NCBI GenBank assembly: GCA_037576195.1 | Contig: CM075101.1 | Location: 10,602,001-10,666,000 of the forward strand | Source of the DNA: Phytoseiulus persimilis | Taxonomy: Eukaryota; Arthropoda; Arachnida; Mesostigmata; Phytoseiidae | DNA: 64,000 nucleotides | Reading direction: 5' to 3' | In this document: positions 12,425-24,810 of the stretch, one piece after another | Position numbering within the stretch: position 1 is the stretch's first letter | How the letters are laid out: each line of letters begins with the position of its first letter | Notes under the pieces: model-generated | The model's database searches: none | What the model was told of the DNA's origin: nothing | Seen by the model: the letters and a program-made list of their open reading frames with translations, nothing else | Program-made: the position numbers and the translations under genes

Positions 12425-15400
12425 TCATTTCGAACTTTTCTTCTTCGCTGCTTCGACGGCAGCTTTCTTGGCTTTGACAGTCTCAACTATTTCCTTGTAG
12501 CGTTTAATGCATTCTTTCTTAGTTCTGGAAGGTGAGATGAACAATTTCAATTCTCGTTCTCAGGTTCTTTCGTTCCTCAGAGCTCGGTCGCTCACAACTT
12601 TTCATCACGTACGACGGCTTGAGATCATATTTGTTATGAAACAGGGACTCCTCGATAACGGATCCCTCGATCGATTCTCACCTGTTGGGGAGAACAGATG
12701 CGATCTTGTCCCAACGTTCTGTGCCCAACGAGACCGGAAACGTTTTCAGAGCTTGCTCCAAGAGTTTCTGTTCATCGTTCGTCCAAGCCCGAGATACCTT
12801 CGAAGAAACAAACCCGTTTGGTTACTCCCTCTCAAGGATGATCGCGAGTCGCGTCCAAGTGAAGGACGGCGTGTAGAAATGCGTACGCTCGGGAAAAGCG
12901 GACGTGGAGACAGATGAAAAGCAACGACCAGCGCTACGTATCATACCTCACTGAAGGAACTCAGTTTCTCCTGATCGATCCCAGCGATCGTTTCCTCACC
13001 GGCCTGAGCAGGTTTCAGATTGGCAGTGCAGCTGGGTAAAAAATCACTTTATCATCACGTGATCCCCGGGATATTTTGACTTTCACACAGTGGTATCTAC
13101 GCCAAGCCTCACCTTCCACCATCCTGTTTGGCTCCGAATCCACCTTTCTGAATGTTCTTGGCTTTGCCTAAGACTTCTTTCGCGTTCCTGTTGATCCCGC
13201 TCTCCGAATGTTGACCTATGTAAGTTGCAACAACCTGCAATGGGGCGCCGGAAGAGAGTGTTATCGAGATTGTCTCTTCGGCGTCCCAAACCAACTGCGC
13301 CTCCGGACGTGGTCCACCGGGATATGCATCGCTTATGCTCGAACATACCTCCCAACGGTCTGTTGTTCCTGCAGGGAACAAGTTGACTGCCTTGATGAGG
13401 AGCTGGATCTCGTCTTGACTCCAATCTTTGCCGCCTGCCATGGCCGACGATGTGGAGGCTGGATGGAAGATCATCGAATCTCAGTTGAAACCTACTTGGC
13501 TCATGAATATTCATGCTTTATCGAACTTGCGATCGTCGGATACTTTTGCCCGTGAACTCACCCCCGTCACCATTCACGGATACTCCTTTCATGTTTTTGC
13601 TCAACAAGCTCATTTTCTCCGCATCAATTTTCTCCTGAACCATGAGAACTGCTTTATCGAAGACCTGCAAAGCACCGATTATTTCAGATTCCTGATCAAT
13701 CAATTCCTGAACGTCATGCCCGAATCGTGTTCAGTGTCGTAGGGCCTCACCAACTTCCGGTCGGTTGTGCTTGCGAGCTCGGCCGCGATGGCTGTCAGGA
13801 CGTCGACGTCGAGAACCTTACCAATCTGGTCAATGCTCTCGAGGTTTTTGACAAGTTCGGCTGAGCCCGGCTCGGCGAAATTGCCGGCTTCCGCACAGAG
13901 CTTTTCGATGAGTTTCTTCTGCTTTTTCTGTTCTTTCTTCAGGAGGTCACGAGCTTTCTTTTCTCTCTCACGCGCCGCTTGATCGCTCTTCTCTTTCTCC
14001 TCTTTGGCTTTTTGATCAGCTTCTTCTCGTGCCACTCGCTCCTGTTCCTCCGCCACCTTCTTCGCAACAGCTTCCTGATGTCTTCGTTTCTTAGCCTCCT
14101 GAAGCGTTTCATGGAGATTCTGATACGAAGCTCGATAGGGATCGGATCCTGGACCGAGGACGGGTCATCCTGACCAAGTTAAGGAGGCGAAAATGTACTT
14201 ACTTCTTTCAACGCTTTCGCTTCGTCCTTGAACTTCTTGATCCGTGGATCACACTCCTGGGCATTGTCAACTAATTGTCGCAAACGCTTCATCTCGTCCT
14301 GAGAAATATGAATCCGTTGATGAACCAAGTCAACTTCCATTCCAGGGTCTACTATGCTGCCGGGTAGCGGACACCTGGACTGAGTAGAATCTTCGACAAA
14401 CCTTCTTCAGTTTCTGTCGTTGAAGCCTGTTTTCCTTCTCGATGAACCTCCGTTCATACCGATTCTCTCCTTTCTCTTTCTCTGTTTCGTCCAAGTAGGA
14501 GTACTCCCGCCATGACTCGAAATTGTACCTAGGGAAGTCGTTAATGTAGACAAGCTATTCTCGTAGCTTCGCTCCAGCGCCTGAGCGATGTACTAAGAAT
14601 TAGGACTTGCAACCGGAATGTGAGCTCAGGAATGGCAAACCCTAGATAGAGACATGCAAGCCATGAACGATGAAGCTTTCTTGTATTGATCGACTCACCA
14701 GAAGTTGTAGAATTTCTCGACCTCCGCCTCAGTTGAGTCCATTGTTCCGAGTGAGGGTACATGAGGTTTGACCGACCACGCGGCATTCCTTTCAAACACC
14801 GGAGCGAAAACTCGGAAGAAATTGGCTTTTGACTTTTCGCTTACGGATGGTATGCTATCATCGAACGAGGGGTCGACGGAATCAAAGGCTCTCCTGCAAA
14901 GTAATCATAACGTTTCCGAATGGGTGCGAAAGCAGTGTCGGTACGAAAATGTCAGAGTTTCGAGCGATGTAGCTTGTCTTCATCTCATTCTGAGGCGTCC
15001 GTTCGAAAAAACTGCATGGGTAGACGGAGCCTTTCGTGCGAAGTCCGAGAAACTAACCTTTGTTTCGGATTGCTGAGCAGCTCGTAAGCTCTGGTGATGC
15101 ACGAGAAATAGTCACCCTCGACGTTCTCGATTCTCTCGCCTTTGCTTGCTCGTTTATCTGGATGATGCTTCAGTACCTGGACGACAAGTAGGTGAAAATC
15201 GGATCGTGGCGAGCCGTGGTGTAGGAGAACGAATGTTGAAATCATGCATAAGCACTCACTTTCCTCCTGAAAGCAGCTTTTATGTCTTTCTCGGTAGCCT
15301 TGGATCGCGACTCCTTAAGCCCTAGTACATGGTAATGATCTTGCTCTTTCCAATTATTGGGATCTAAACCCCTGAGATAGGTCAGCTCTTCTGGTGTTTC

Positions 15401-15807
15401 CTCCACAACTTCGATGGCGTCATCTTCTGCGGAGTTCGGAAAAATATAGCAAATGCGTGAGAAATCGGCGTCTCTCGGGAGAAGGGAAGTATCAAGAAGA
15501 CGAAGTCAGCATTCCCAATAACCGAATCGACAGTATACGCACCCTCCTCACTGCTATCTCCGCACGCCGCTGCGGAACTGTTGAATAGTGTCTGGAAGAA
15601 GACGGCGGATAATTCAGGTTGTTGTGAATGTCTCGGATCCACTCAATCAAACTCTCCCTCCGGAGCATATAACGGGATAGGCTGGATTGGTCTCACCTCG
15701 TATATCCGCCCCACGGGCTCGAACTCGAAATCTTCGTCAAATGGCGCGAGAGCCCCGAAGCATTCGGTTCGATCAGAAGGCCCTTTGGGAGGGAGGCATA
15801 ACAACAT
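12425..15807 (-). CDS. DNAJC2: DnaJ homolog subfamily C member 2 (zuotin/MPP11)
   Basis: This is a ribosome-associated J-domain co-chaperone that, with an atypical Hsp70, helps nascent chains fold. The animal form also binds chromatin. I resolve 14 exons (high to low): 15807-15697, 15591-15543, 15426-15260, 15176-15058, 14893-14699, 14528-14402, 14298-14203, 14098-13751, 13706-13562, 13434-13349, 13234-13113, 13031-12947, 12797-12682, 12524-12425. All junctions are GT-AG and phases match. The product is 621 residues, the same length as the human protein. It starts MLLCLPPKG with the conserved EPVGR block. The J domain carries HHPDKR (the HPD catalytic motif) and [13 protein letters not shown]. 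Next come the zuotin-homology block [19 protein letters not shown], a long charged helix, SANT 1 ([19 protein letters not shown]) and SANT 2 ([17 protein letters not shown]). An upstream in-frame ATG at 15867 exists, but 15807 matches the family start. Confidence 0.96.
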
Positions 15808-15869
15808 CTGTGGATGAAGGAGAGTTTTTTTGATACTTCTCCCCACCGATAATCCGAGAATTCCCATCG

Positions 15870-17970
15870 GGTATCCATGTCGAGCGGGGTGGGTGCTCAG
15901 AAGGGAGAACAGATCATCAGCGTCTCTGAGAATCTGTTGCGGCGAGCACGTTCGAATTTCGCTCCAGGTGTAGCGTTTGCCGCGATACGGTCACGGCTGC
16001 TCGCCCATAGTTAGTGGAGATTTCCAGACATGGTTCGCAACGTGCAGTTTGGCGTCTACATCTACTCAGGAATCTCGAATCCCATCAACCGCTTTTGTTC
16101 GAACTCCTCGTGACGGAATTCCAGATCTGCATGCAATGGTGTGGAGTAAAACAAATGCTACCTTTGCCGTTGACGACGGCTGAATATCACTATTCTGACC
16201 TTCCCAGTGTCTCAGCACCCCCTTCGTTCAGGGAACACTTTCGGCAAACACGATATCGAACAAGAGATCCGATCGGAATAGAGCACGATTCTACAGCGCG
16301 AACTCACCGCCTGTCTACGAGCCGGCGCTTCAAAGCAGCCCGTGGGATATATTCTAACTTTTTTGGCGGGCTCTCGTGACGGCGTGGTGGATCGCTCCCG
16401 CATGAATTTCGGATCGAAGAGAGACGAACTTCGCATGACAGACGGTGGACGCCGCTTCGAGTCGTGCATGAAAGCCGCCGGGAACCGTCGTCGGGACGGC
16501 AAGGGTCTCCAGGCGAGGTTCACGCTAAACCTTGCACCTGGCACGCTCACAGCTGCATCGAACGGCCTGTCACACCGCTCTACCCTCATGATTTTTCTTC
16601 ATTATTGGAAGTACACTTCTTGAAACCCCGATGCTGGTTTTTGATGAGTTTCTTCTGCCGTAACCACAGTGTTTCTGGGAATGGCAGTTGGAGAGAGGGT
16701 CGCTGGAGACTGGCCGCGATCCGCCCATCGCCGAGTCAGCAGCATGGACCTCTAAGCTGATCATTCTTCGCACAGCATTCATTGCTGGAGCCTCGCTGCA
16801 AAGACGCTTTTTATTGTCGCTGCTCCCCTGAACTTTGATCTCGTTGCTGCCGCCGTCGCCGCTTCAGTTTTTGATTTCGTGGAAATGTCCAGGAGTCAGT
16901 AGGTGTCGCGAGTTCTCAAAGTCAACCACATCCCGACCAACTGAGCGAGCTTCATCCTGACTTGCTACAATGTACAATCACGCGGAGGATTCCTCGACAG
17001 TGGTGAGCATCCTTTAGCAACTATTCTTGATGAACAACGATCACAAAGTTTTCCCGAAGCCCCTGCAAAACTTCGCTCTAGTGTTTAGCATTTCAAATAT
17101 AAATTACTTCATTGAGGTCAACGGAGTTCGACCGAAAATTCTTGGAGAGTTTGATAAGGAAAACAACGTTCGATAGGTGAGCTAGGATAGGGATGATTGC
17201 GGCGGAATATACTCTCGAGGTCCCATCTGCTGAGACGGGGCCGAACTCCGTCCGTTCCGTTACTTGAGTACATAAGAACCGATCAGTTTCGAGTGCAAAA
17301 GGTATGAACTTGGTACAGTTCTGGAGTCAGGATTGAAAGGCCGGCCCCGAAAGATATCTGAAGCTTTGCGACAGCACAGCACATCCTAAACGTTTACGGA
17401 GCGAAATCGAAGAGAGATGGAACTGGAACTCGTTCTAATCCATTCTGGTGCGATTATTAGCTTTTGATTTTCAAAAATTGACCCCTGTTGGTGATATCAC
17501 CGGAAACCTACCGTGATAGTCCCTGGAGCGACGAGAGCAGCGACGGGAACCGATTCAAATAGCGTTCCACAAGATAGATCCGATATCTCGATTGAACTCT
17601 GCTGGCTATCACGTTCGGCGGGCGTGGTACTCAGTAATGCCGACTCAACACCATCTCTGAGTAGAGAGATGTTTGTTCCAAACATGGAATTCATGCAGCG
17701 CGTGAAGGACGCTCACAAGCGAAGTTTCAGTAGACGTATGACTTCGCTGAGCTCTTGAGGTATGACCCAGGGGTGTCATCCGAGTCCTCCGCAGCCTCAT
17801 CGCCGAGCAACTGGCCGTCGGCTTTGTGGGGCCAGGACGTTTTGGGATCGAACTGAGGTTGAATAGAATGGAGTACTCCCCTCGTTCAGCGCTAGAGATC
17901 GGCATTTCTACGAATCCTCCCTGGTTCCCAAATCGACCCTGAAAGAACGGCTCAAAACCTGCGACATCAT
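15870..17970. other. Upstream of DNAJC2; no firm gene
   Basis: This holds the DNAJC2 promoter side and DNA open in several competing frames. A minus-strand frame at 17694-17513 ends at a fair donor (ACG|GTAGGT). A plus-strand frame at about 17772-17940 could be an upstream exon of the next gene. Neither has a recognised domain, and the two strands contradict each other, so I assign neither. Confidence 0.4.
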
Positions 17971-17978
17971 CTTTCCAG

Positions 17979-19109
17979 GATGGATCTTATGTTCGAATCG
18001 TTCCGGCCGACACAACATTCAAGAATCGCAAGAAGAACCCGTGGACGAGAGATTCAGAGAGCTCTAGTGATGGAGAACAAGACGTGAGTAGTTAGTTGGG
18101 ATCATGGTGAAATCTTTCCGGAACCTCTCCTCTGCGGAAGATCACAACTTAGGGCCAATGTTCTTCCAGCCACGTCAACTTGTCAAGGGAGGTGTTCGCT
18201 TCCGATTCCACCGGAAACCAGTGAGCCCGAAAACTGATTCGAAAGCTGGGATCGTCAATGATCATAATAATGGGGATATTCATCAGGATTCGATGAGTGG
18301 TCGCTTCGACAAGTTCATTAAAGATTCGGATGAGTATCAGGAACTTGCGCACATGGTGCGGTCGCTCGCACAAGCCGTTGAAGAGCAGGAAAGCTCTGCG
18401 TTCAGCTTACAGGTGAGCTGAGAATTTAGCAAGAATCCAAGCGGCATGCGAATCTTAATTACATCGATATCCATGATTGAGGGTTGAATTGTCGAGGCTG
18501 CACTCGGTATTTCCGAGGTTCCTAGCCCTCCGGAAGCTCTCAGGCTCCATATCAAGAGTACGCAGCGACAGTTCAGAGAGAAGGAGATCTTGTTGGTCTC
18601 GGAATACGACTCGTCCTGATCATGAAATTCTTTCGGATTGCAGGCCACCACTGCCGAATTTAAGGCCAACTTCATGAACGTGCTAGACCTCAGAGCCGCC
18701 GAAAAGTCCTCGCAACGGCGCGCCCTGAAATGTGACGTGATTCGCAACCTGGGCAGTCTGAAAGGGTACAAAAGTTTTATCCAGAATCCTTCGATTTCGC
18801 TGAGGAAAGTTGCCTGCCTCACGAAATATCTACACCGGAAGGGGTACCACGTCAGCTTCACACCGTCTTCCAACTTGGTGAGAAATGTGAGCTTCAGCGC
18901 ATGGAGAGTGACGAGTTTTCAATGCCACGAGGAACTTCAAAACTAGAGCTAACAATTCCTCCCATTTCCAGGCTAAGAACGGTAAAAGGAGACAATTGAG
19001 AAAGGAGAGTCTCGTGGACTCTGATTCTCAATCGGTGCCCAATGACAACCAAATCCCAAACGGTGACGCACAAGAAACCGTTTCTTCGAACTCGGATGCT
19101 TCTAGATGA
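17979..19109 (+). CDS. Uncharacterised spliced gene, 3' exons
   Basis: I do not recognise this protein. Four exons join cleanly: 17979-18083, 18170-18412, 18644-18877 and 18972-19109. Each has a good GTGAG donor and a CAG acceptor, and every junction is in phase 0, which supports a real coding gene. They encode 239 residues ending in TGA. Notable segments are VRFRFHRKP, an acidic and polar middle, a helical stretch EELAHMVRSLAQAVEEQ-like (actual start DEYQELAHMV), then ALKCDVIRNLGSLKGYKSF and VACLTKYLHRKGYHVSFTP, and a basic then Ser/Asn-rich tail. No signal peptide or membrane segment is seen. The 5' end is missing: the first exon opens at an acceptor (CTTTCCAG), and I could not choose the upstream exon. 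An ATG at 17981 lies in another frame that does not join the next exon, so it is not the start. Confidence 0.65.
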
Positions 19110-19265
19110 AACGCTCTTGACGTGGAGAATTTTCAAGATCTGTTCCTAGTATTATGCGATATATTTACGGAAACAGCCGTCGAGCAGGCGAGGTGTTCAC
19201 AGACAGTTCCGATTATGTTCTTGTTATCGAACAGGGTCATTCTAATATAGAGACGCTCTCATCGA

Positions 19266-19271
19266 AATAAA
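19266..19271 (+). promoter_or_regulatory. Poly(A) signal
   Basis: AATAAA, 157 bp after the stop codon of the uncharacterised gene ending at 19109. Confidence 0.6.
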
Positions 19272-19274
19272 ACA

Positions 19275-21250
19275 GTCTTCATTGTCATGACAGAGCGATG
19301 GAGAAATTCTATGATCCCTCCATACATTCGATCGCAAAAAAAAACGATTCAATGATAGCATCATTCAACACGGTGAAAATGATAGAATGGCACATCGGTC
19401 ACTTCAGGACGGAAGTTCTTTCTCTGAACAAAATAATAACCAGTATCGATGTTGATCAATTTGTAATGCCTGAACTCCTCAGCTCTGATCATCATGATCG
19501 TCGCGAGCTTTTCATGACGCAATCAACATGGTCTCCAACCCTATGAGGATGTTTCTAATGAGACAGAATCTCAAGAACCATGGATATCACTCCTGACGAA
19601 ATTACAAGCTTATAGAAGCACACCATTCAAGCTCTGACATTCCGTTCGAAGCTCCGTCGATCTGCCTCTGCAACTCGAGAGTTGCGGTTGTTATCAACCC
19701 AGAAGGAATTCTGATCTCCTTTCAAGTCCCACCCTGGGGTTGAGAAGGGTAGACGACCCGATGCTGCTGGTTATCGCACAGGGTATTTCGAAAAATGATT
19801 CGATCGAAATCGAATCAACATCACTGCCCACAACCTCAGAGTCAGCCCCAGATAACCGCCGCATGAATTCCAAAGAATCAGTCTTCCTACGCGTGAGCTT
19901 GGTTGAGCTTAAAGTCTCACCTTCTCCTACGGTGCGTCTCCACATATTCTAGTGCGTACGATTGACTCTGATCACACATGATCAGCGCATGAGTTGTGTC
20001 ACTCACTATTTGCATCCTAACGCAGTATGAGCTCGGAGCATCCCACGTCGTTTGATCGCTGAAGATTTCGGGGTTTAAAGCTGACGGTTAGCAAGCTGGA
20101 CGCCAAAGCCAACGATCCCCGGTTTTGGACAGAGTGCGTTTTCACGAAACTGTGTCGATCGGACATCCGCCATTCTATTATTCGGAAGGTGATGTGTCCA
20201 AACTTGCTCCGAGAGCCCGCAGAATCGATCATTCTAAGCTATGGAATTCGATGCGCGAAACGAGCGGCAACGATCACGGAGCAGAGTATGATGAGCGAAC
20301 GGACTGATGTCTGAAGACGGATGAGATTACAACTCCTTGGTTCCCGGTGCGGAGACGCCGCGAGCTCTCTTTCATGGAAGTGCACTTCTGCGTCCGCCCT
20401 CTCGTTCATCACTCTTTGGGTTTCTGGGGATGAATCGCATAGGCAAGCTAATAAAATTCGGCCGATGGATGCTTCTCTGAATCCTCAGCAGTGCAACAGG
20501 GCCAGCGGGTTTCCTTCACGGGCCTTATTCGACCCTGAGGCAGCGAGAATGCAGCTCACAACACCCATGGACTTGGATGGACTCCTTCGAATCGGGCAGT
20601 GAGGAGGCGATGCGCGAGAATTTCCATGGTTGGAAGCACTGTAAGGGTCGACCCGTTGACAACTTCGAGTGGTTTGAACGCCCAGCATTCTTTCACAAAA
20701 CAAGCGAGACTGCTAGCGGGATGCCCGCAGAGGTGTAATGCTGATATGCCATCTGGACATTAGTGAATCATGAAGCGGGCAAGTGGCTTCTAGAGATCAA
20801 TCACGGTCCGTCGAAATGATGTTTTGTCGCTTTGTTTTCCGAACTACTACTCTACAATAGTCGCCCCCGCTGTTCCCACTGGAGGCGACATACGATCCCC
20901 ATGCTTCGGAACCGCTGAGCTGCTGCAGTAGTTCAAAAATCACGAGAGAAACCGGAGTCGGAAAATTGAATCGTCTTGCTAATGGACGAGAAATGAGATC
21001 TCCTCGGAGTATCGAAGAGACTTATGATCGCCTAACACGAGCCCGTTTGCGATTCGCAAAGCGAGCCGTGCAGCCTTCCTCCTTGGATGCGCGCATGCGC
21101 GAAAATCTAAATGCGAATTTATTTGCAATGGTTTCATGATGAGAGCTCAGAGCTCGTTGGGACCCTGTTGATTGCGATAGTCATTGCAGGCCGAAATACA
21201 TTCGAACCTCCGTCTTCCGGAGAGCAACATGGCGCTGTTGTGATCCGTCC
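19275..21250. other. No supported gene
   Basis: Mixed-composition DNA, slightly AT-rich at the start. Only short open frames without recognisable motifs are present. Confidence 0.45.
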
Positions 21251-21253
21251 TCA

Positions 21254-21637
21254 GGCATGAATTTCCGAGACTCAGAACTCAGGAATAATTTTCGACTCGG
21301 AAACTGATATTTGACTCGGAAAGGGAGATCCATCATCAACGGACGTTTCCAACCCACCGAAATCATCCAAGAACTAGTTTCCGACTTAGGCATGAGGAAC
21401 GGAGCATCTGTAGGAGGATATGATCCCACTCATACAAGCGAAAAAGTGAAAAGCGTCTCAACGGAGCCAATGACGGACCACGGGTTCATATCCTCCTAAA
21501 GATGCTCCGTTTCTCATGCCCAAGTCGGAAACTATTTCTTGGACGTAATCGGTGGATTGGAAACGTCCGTTGATGATGGATCTCCGTTTCCGAGTCAAAT
21601 ATTAATTTCCGAGTTCCGAGTCTCGGAAATTCATGCC
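21254..21637. repeat. Large palindrome (inverted repeat) with 55-bp loop
   Basis: The left arm 21254-21427 and right arm 21482-21637 are reverse complements over their full length, at roughly 90 percent identity. The outer ends read GGCATGAATTTCCGAGACTC. The left arm is about 17 bp longer because a GACTCGGAAA-containing segment is doubled. A transcript across it would fold into a hairpin with a stem of about 155 bp. Both arms start and end together, so this may be a palindromic MITE or an inverted duplication. No flanking duplication was found and it encodes no recognised protein. Confidence 0.92.
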
Positions 21638-21639
21638 TA

Positions 21640-23955
21640 CCCGTGCTCCTTCCCTGCGAGTCACCAACACCGACGGCAAGTGTAGCTCCGTTTTTCTACT
21701 AACTCCAATCTTCTCATTGAAGGGCATGCCTATCCATTATTCGACCCCTTCGTTGGTTGCCCATTCAATCGAGGGCGTCTGACTATCCGGAGCTGCATTC
21801 CAACTGAAGCACATGGGGGTGAACTGAATATGGCGAGTTGAGCATGTAGTATGATGGCTTCGCTTCCGCGACATCGTCTTGGGTTGCTTCGGCGGGAATC
21901 AATGAACGATCAGTGCACAGCAGATCAGACGGACAGCTTGTTTGTTTGGTTAGCTGGTATTGTTTGGAGGATCAGTTCTTCGAACCGATGAACATCAACC
22001 ACTTGGAGTGGCTCAACATCCACCAGCTGAAACCGCAGAACAACCTGCGAGCTTCAACTCGTTTCGAAGACCGCCTGTTCGCAGGGTGAGCGGTGAGGTC
22101 TGAGCTAGACGAAAACGAAGGTTGTGATTCAGACATGCACTGTGTATTCTTGTGCAGGAATTGAAACCTCTGACGACATGCCAGATGACTTTGAGTCTCA
22201 TGTGTGCTCAAAGAACAATGCCCCGCATTGCGAATGCGGAAAAGCTAACTTCGGGCTCCCGAACTGCGAGGAGCCCCTCGTGGAATGGAATTCTCCAGCG
22301 GTGCGCACATTGCCACTACCACCAGACCGAGTCAGGTCTGGTATCGGAAAATCGGCGCGAGATCGTGGAAATTAGAGCTGCAGAACTGCTTGGGCAGCCG
22401 TACGCAACGGGAGCAAAGGACTCCCTTTGAGCCAGTTCCCCGCCGAGGCAACCCACGGACTGAACCCGGGACCCGCTCACCCACGGCAGGTGGGACCTCC
22501 GCGATCGATCCCGGCGGTCTTCGATGACAATACCGAAGCCGATATCTATCTATCGGCTAGCTGATCCCATGGAAATTAGTCGAAGAATTGATGGATAATC
22601 CTTGGAATAATGAGAGCATGCTCCAAACGATCCGGATCATAGATTACATCCCTGAATACCTGTTTTATTGATGAGGAGATAACTCAGTTTTGTGAATCAC
22701 CGGGTCTCAGTGTGACTGATATGCAGAACTCCCGGGCTACGTTCGATTTGGAGCGACTTAAATCTGTCGGTAGCGTCCGACGACGGAGTTGTGAAATCAC
22801 TCCGAATAGTTTTCTGAGTTGAGTCCAGGTGGAGCGATCTGTGGGAATAGCGATTCCGAGCCGTTCCAGTGGAGCTCGTTGTCTTCGTCTGATGAAAAAT
22901 GTTTGTACGCGTTGCGACTCCCGACGGAAACGAAACCACAGAGGTCTCTATCAGCACATCTGACTTAGCCTCGCATTCTGCCGCGCTACCCTCAAGTCAA
23001 CATCGGCACTCTCCAGTCCTCTAGTCTCACCCGTTTGCTGGGGAATGATGGCTCACAAACCCTAACGAAGATGAAGGACAATTGAACGCTGGATATTGAG
23101 AACTTCGACAGCACTCTTTGGCCGAAAAGAAAAAAAGGTTGGTATTTCTGGAACGTTTCTAGACTCGGAGGGAGAGTTCGCTAGGGGGATCGAGGCAACG
23201 GATCTTGTGAGTTTACGTTCGCGCTGTTTCCTGTTCAAGTTCCTTCTTGGTTGTCTACCCTATTGGAATTCTGACCAATGGTGCGAGCCACGTGTCACTC
23301 GTGAGCTCGGATTGCGAATTTTCACTACTGTTTGCGCAAAGTCGAATTTGCATAGTCGGGGCTCTTGGTGCCGTTCTCAAGCGCATGAGTTCCAATGCTT
23401 TTCGTTGCTTCGGCTGCCAGCCCGATGATCGAGGACTGAAATGGCAGTTTTCTTGGATTCAAGATCTCGTAGCTCTGGTGATAATCGTTGGTCCGTCGCA
23501 AGCCTCAAGTTGTCTCTATTTGCGATAAATTAAGATACTCCAACGAATGAGATGAGAGGAACAGACATCCGTGTACAGCTCGGCGGTAAGGTGGTTCTCG
23601 GGAGCCGGGTTCTCTACGGTGGTGAGGCCCGTTTATTCCGAGGCCGCTGGGCCCCCATCGCGGATGGAGTTTCTTGGTCGATTTTCATCAATGAGCCTCG
23701 CTCTTCGCCAACGCTCTCGACCCATCGCACCGAAATAGTGGAGGACTTTGGGGAAAACAGTCATCAGAACAAACCTCCATGCTTGAGGCTCCAAAGCAGT
23801 CCCAGTCTCGACCACTTGAGACCTCTGATTGCTGTACTGCAAACGCTTGGTTAATATTCAAGATTCCTCGGAGACGGTCCTCGAGTCTCGGCAGGATCAT
23901 CGTGGTGTCTCTGCATCTTCATTGTTATATCTATTTCACGTTCGCCGTTCCCTTA
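21640..23955. other. No firm gene; candidate exons at 21.96-22.4 kb
   Basis: A + strand stretch near 21969-22089 ends at a strong donor (GCAGG|GTGAGC) and reads NINHLEWLNIHQLKPQNNLR. A later stretch at about 22150-22320 contains HVCSKNNAPHCECGK with EGF-like cysteine spacing. The phases do not join directly, so no model is made. The 5' untranslated exon of the ELOVL gene must lie in this interval, because an acceptor sits just before its start codon. Confidence 0.3.
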
Positions 23956-23970
23956 CAGATTTCATCAGAG

Positions 23971-24810
23971 ATGCCAAGCATCGTGGATCGGGTGCATTCG
24001 GCCTACCGGTCTTTGATGGCGAACACAGACTCTCGCGTGGCGAAATGGCCACTCATGGGGTCGCCTTTTCAGGCCCTGACTATCGTTGCCGCCTACGTAC
24101 TCTTCGTCAAAATCATCGGTCCAATACACATGAAGGAACGCAAGCCCTACCCCGTAAAGCACTTGATCATCGCGTACAACATTTGTATGGTCCTTGCAAA
24201 TGGGCTGTTTTTCGTATTCGGGAGCGCTCAAACTTACCTCGGTGGAGGTTATTCATGGTTCTGCCAGCCGCCGAACAGCGGAACGGAAGAACAACAAATG
24301 GCTGTGATTACGATCGGATATTATTACATGATACTGAAATTCGTCGAATTCATGGACACGGTGTTCTTCGTCTTGACGAAGAAGTTCTCTCACATCTCGC
24401 ACCTACATGTGATCCATCATTCGTTGGTTGCTTTCTCTGTGTGGCTCGGAGTCAATTTCGGTGCAACCGGTCAGAACGCTTTCTTCCCTGTTGTGAACTG
24501 CGTCATCCACTTCATAATGTACTCCTATTACGCGATGGCGGCCTTGGGTCTCCAGAAATACCTTTGGTGGAAGCGGTACCTGACCCAGTTGCAAATGTCC
24601 CAATTCATCTCCCTCATCATCCATGGATCGATTCCGGTCTTCTATGACTGTGGATTCCCGCCGTATTTTGGATATCTTACGATCGCTGAGGCGTCTCTGT
24701 TTTTCGCACTCTTCTTCAACTTCTATTTGAAGACATACAATAAGAAGGTCTCAGCAGCCCTCAACATTAAAAATCGGGTCCCAGGGTCGAAAACGGTGAA
24801 GACAACGTAG
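23971..24810 (+). CDS. Very-long-chain fatty acid elongase (ELO family)
   Basis: A condensing enzyme of the ER membrane that adds malonyl-CoA-derived two-carbon units to long acyl-CoAs. The CDS is a single exon of 279 residues, typical of the family. Diagnostic motifs in order are KFVEFMDT (residues 123-130), the histidine box HVIHH (146-150), NCVIHFIMYSYY (176-187) and YLTQLQMSQF (203-212). Several hydrophobic segments span about 35-250, fitting a multi-pass membrane protein. The C-terminus is lysine-rich. The start at 23971 lies 12 bp after a TTACAG acceptor, so a 5' untranslated exon is spliced on, and the family N-terminus fits this ATG. An in-frame open stretch extends to 23779 but lies in the intron. 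Which ELOVL subtype this is cannot be told without a tree; it resembles the arthropod ELOVL1/7-ELOVL4 group. Confidence 0.95.
   Translation: MPSIVDRVHSAYRSLMANTDSRVAKWPLMGSPFQALTIVAAYVLFVKIIGPIHMKERKPYPVKHLIIAYNICMVLANGLFFVFGSAQTYLGGGYSWFCQPPNSGTEEQQMAVITIGYYYMILKFVEFMDTVFFVLTKKFSHISHLHVIHHSLVAFSVWLGVNFGATGQNAFFPVVNCVIHFIMYSYYAMAALGLQKYLWWKRYLTQLQMSQFISLIIHGSIPVFYDCGFPPYFGYLTIAEASLFFALFFNFYLKTYNKKVSAALNIKNRVPGSKTVKTT

Noticed and set aside
12507-13742. Plus-strand open frames of 100-136 codons across the DNAJC2 locus
   Set aside because: They are antisense shadows of DNAJC2 exons, which match the family in order, length and splice phase.
17260-17387. Possible last exon of a minus-strand gene
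   Set aside because: On recounting bases the attractive reading depended on a dropped nucleotide; the true frame has no support.
22421-22540. Possible tRNA on the minus strand (GGTTCAGTCC-like box)
   Set aside because: No A box and no cloverleaf with paired acceptor ends could be found.
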